DNA from: Rhodospirillales bacterium
GTDB taxonomy: Bacteria; Pseudomonadota; Alphaproteobacteria; Acetobacterales; Acetobacteraceae
Direction of reading: 5' to 3'
Assembly (NCBI GenBank): GCA_025350425.1
Contig: JANXXW010000012.1
Coordinates: 1-6,169, forward strand
Length of the DNA stretch: 6,169 nt
The first letter of the stretch is position 1. Every line of letters starts with the position of its first letter. Below, piece by piece: positions 5,236 to 6,169 of the stretch. Under the pieces are notes generated by a model. The model worked only from the letters and a program-made list of their open reading frames with translations. It searched no databases and had not been told where the DNA came from. The position numbers and the translations under genes are program-made.

Positions 5236-6169
5236 CAAGCCTCCAACAGTGCCACTGGCAGCCTTGCGAATAGATCGCGCACCAGCATACGCCCACCCGC
5301 CTCGACAACGCCGGCCGCTTCGTCGGCTGACGATCCCAACACGTTGACCCACTTACGGTTAACCAGATTACGCGGCAAGATTATGGCAGTTGCATTCCAA
5401 TCCGCCGATGGAACGAGCGGGTGCGTCGCGCCACCCAGTATTTGGGCCGCGAGGCGTGTGCCGGCAACAATCACCGCGCGTCCTTCGTGAATACGCGCGA
5501 ATGCGACCACGCTGTCCGCCCGGTCGCCCTCCACCTTCAAGGTCACGTAGGCGCCTTGCGCGAATAGGCCCATCACGCGCGCACGAAGGTTTAGTACGCG
5601 GGCAATAAGCGCCTGCTTCACCCTTCCATCGACCCAGTTACCCAACAGTGCGGCTGGTGCGTCTGCCGCCTCCAACGAGACCGCCCGTGCGTCGTAATCG
5701 ACCGGCTGGCGGTTATCGGGGTCGACGAGTGAGAAATCCCAGAACTCGGTACCTTGATACAGATCAGGAACACCCGGCATGGTCAGTCGAAGTAGCGTCT
5801 GCGTAAGGCTGTTTACCACGCCCGCCACCGCGATCCGGTTGGCGAAATCGTGCAGTTCCCGCGCCAAGGGGGCGGAGCGGGTTGGGTCGATGCATTGTGC
5901 CAGAAAATCACGGCAGGCCGACTCGTAATCGACATTCGGCGCCGCCCACTCGGAGTGCCTTTTGGCCTCGCGGAGCGCCTTTTCCTGCCATGCGGCCAGC
6001 CGCTCGCGGTATGCCGCCAAACCCTCGGCATCGTCAGCCGCCAGACCGAGCGGCCAAGCCGCGACGATCATCTGATAAAGCATCACCTCATCGGCCACGT
6101 CGGGCGCCAGGGCGTTGTCCACCTCACGCTTTACGGTTGCGTTGAGCCGGGTCCAGCGCTGCAGCGCCG
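5235..6169 (-). CDS. treY: Maltooligosyltrehalose synthase (TreY), C-terminal part, 5' end off the window
   Basis: GH13-family enzyme that isomerises the reducing-end alpha-1,4 bond of maltooligosaccharides to the alpha,alpha-1,1 bond of trehalose (EC 5.4.99.15). TreZ then releases trehalose. The visible 310 residues are the C-terminal portion of a protein usually 700-950 aa long. The frame is open to the right edge; a GTG at 6122 is an internal codon, not a start, since upstream codons (RWTRLNATVKREVDN) continue the family sequence. Diagnostic segments are LAPDVADEVMLYQ at about 20-32, MPGVPDLYQGTEFWDFSLVD at 130-149 followed by PDNRQPVDY, and the C-terminal beta domain (LFAQGAYVTLKVEGDRADSVVAFAR). 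The catalytic Asp/Glu/Asp residues should lie upstream of the visible part; the HDTKR motif with the third Asp would be just outside. It precedes otsA with a one-base overlap; treZ, glgX or malQ are likely neighbours beyond the edge, by analogy. Confidence 0.93.
   Translation of the reverse strand, partial: ALQRWTRLNATVKREVDNALAPDVADEVMLYQMIVAAWPLGLAADDAEGLAAYRERLAAWQEKALREAKRHSEWAAPNVDYESACRDFLAQCIDPTRSAPLARELHDFANRIAVAGVVNSLTQTLLRLTMPGVPDLYQGTEFWDFSLVDPDNRQPVDYDARAVSLEAADAPAALLGNWVDGRVKQALIARVLNLRARVMGLFAQGAYVTLKVEGDRADSVVAFARIHEGRAVIVAGTRLAAQILGGATHPLVPSADWNATAIILPRNLVNRKWVNVLGSSADEAAGVVEAGGRMLVRDLFARLPVALLEA
5240..5244 (-). promoter_or_regulatory. Ribosome binding site of otsA within treY
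   Basis: On the minus strand GGAGG is followed by CTTG and then the otsA ATG (5235-5233). It lies inside the last codons of treY (Leu-Glu-Ala-stop). The treY stop TGA (5237-5235) and the ATG overlap as TGATG. This fixes the otsA start and suggests translational coupling, with ribosomes ending treY able to restart on otsA. Confidence 0.8.

Noticed and set aside
5236..5352. Longer otsA start at 5352 adding 39 residues.
   Set aside because: The extension is Arg/Gly-rich and only re-reads treY out of frame. The family N-terminus MNRLVVVSNR and a GGAGG support 5235.
6120..6122. GTG at 6122 as the start of a 295-residue protein.
   Set aside because: The same frame is open to the window edge and the upstream codons continue TreY homology, so this is an internal Val codon of a protein truncated by the window edge.

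Overview
The window is GC-rich, gene-dense bacterial DNA with almost no spacer. The protein sequences and gene content look like an alphaproteobacterium, possibly of the Acetobacteraceae/Rhodospirillales type. That placement is inferred from general resemblance, not from a marker gene. I see no RNA genes, insertion sequences, CRISPR arrays or phage genes. There are no gaps above 300 bases: the spacers are 10 nt (862-871) and 134 nt (1844-1977).

Layout: (1) cysE, serine O-acetyltransferase, on + at 1-861. (2) A convergent gene on - at 872-1843 for a trypsin-fold plus PDZ protein related to HtrA/DegP. Two of its three catalytic residues are replaced, so it is probably a pseudoprotease. A 9-bp GC-rich hairpin (864-885) sits at the convergent junction. 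(3) A divergent intergenic region, 1844-1977, with a 10-bp palindrome and a 9-bp direct repeat. (4) ade, adenine deaminase, on + from about 1978 to 3765. (5) A trehalose operon on -: treY (maltooligosyltrehalose synthase, 3' part only, running off the right edge) followed by otsA (trehalose-6-phosphate synthase). The treY stop and otsA start share one base. The 3' ends of otsA and ade overlap by 9 bp on opposite strands.

The genes form three functional groups. cysE makes O-acetylserine for cysteine synthesis. ade converts adenine to hypoxanthine in purine salvage. treY and otsA begin two independent routes to trehalose, one from alpha-1,4-glucan and one from UDP-glucose plus glucose-6-phosphate, which suggests an osmotic or stress-protection locus. 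The partners treZ and otsB are not in the window.

Most of the window is ordinary metabolism. The least conventional item is the PDZ protein with its decayed triad, together with the structured spacer between it and ade. I found no convincing evidence of a wholly new system.
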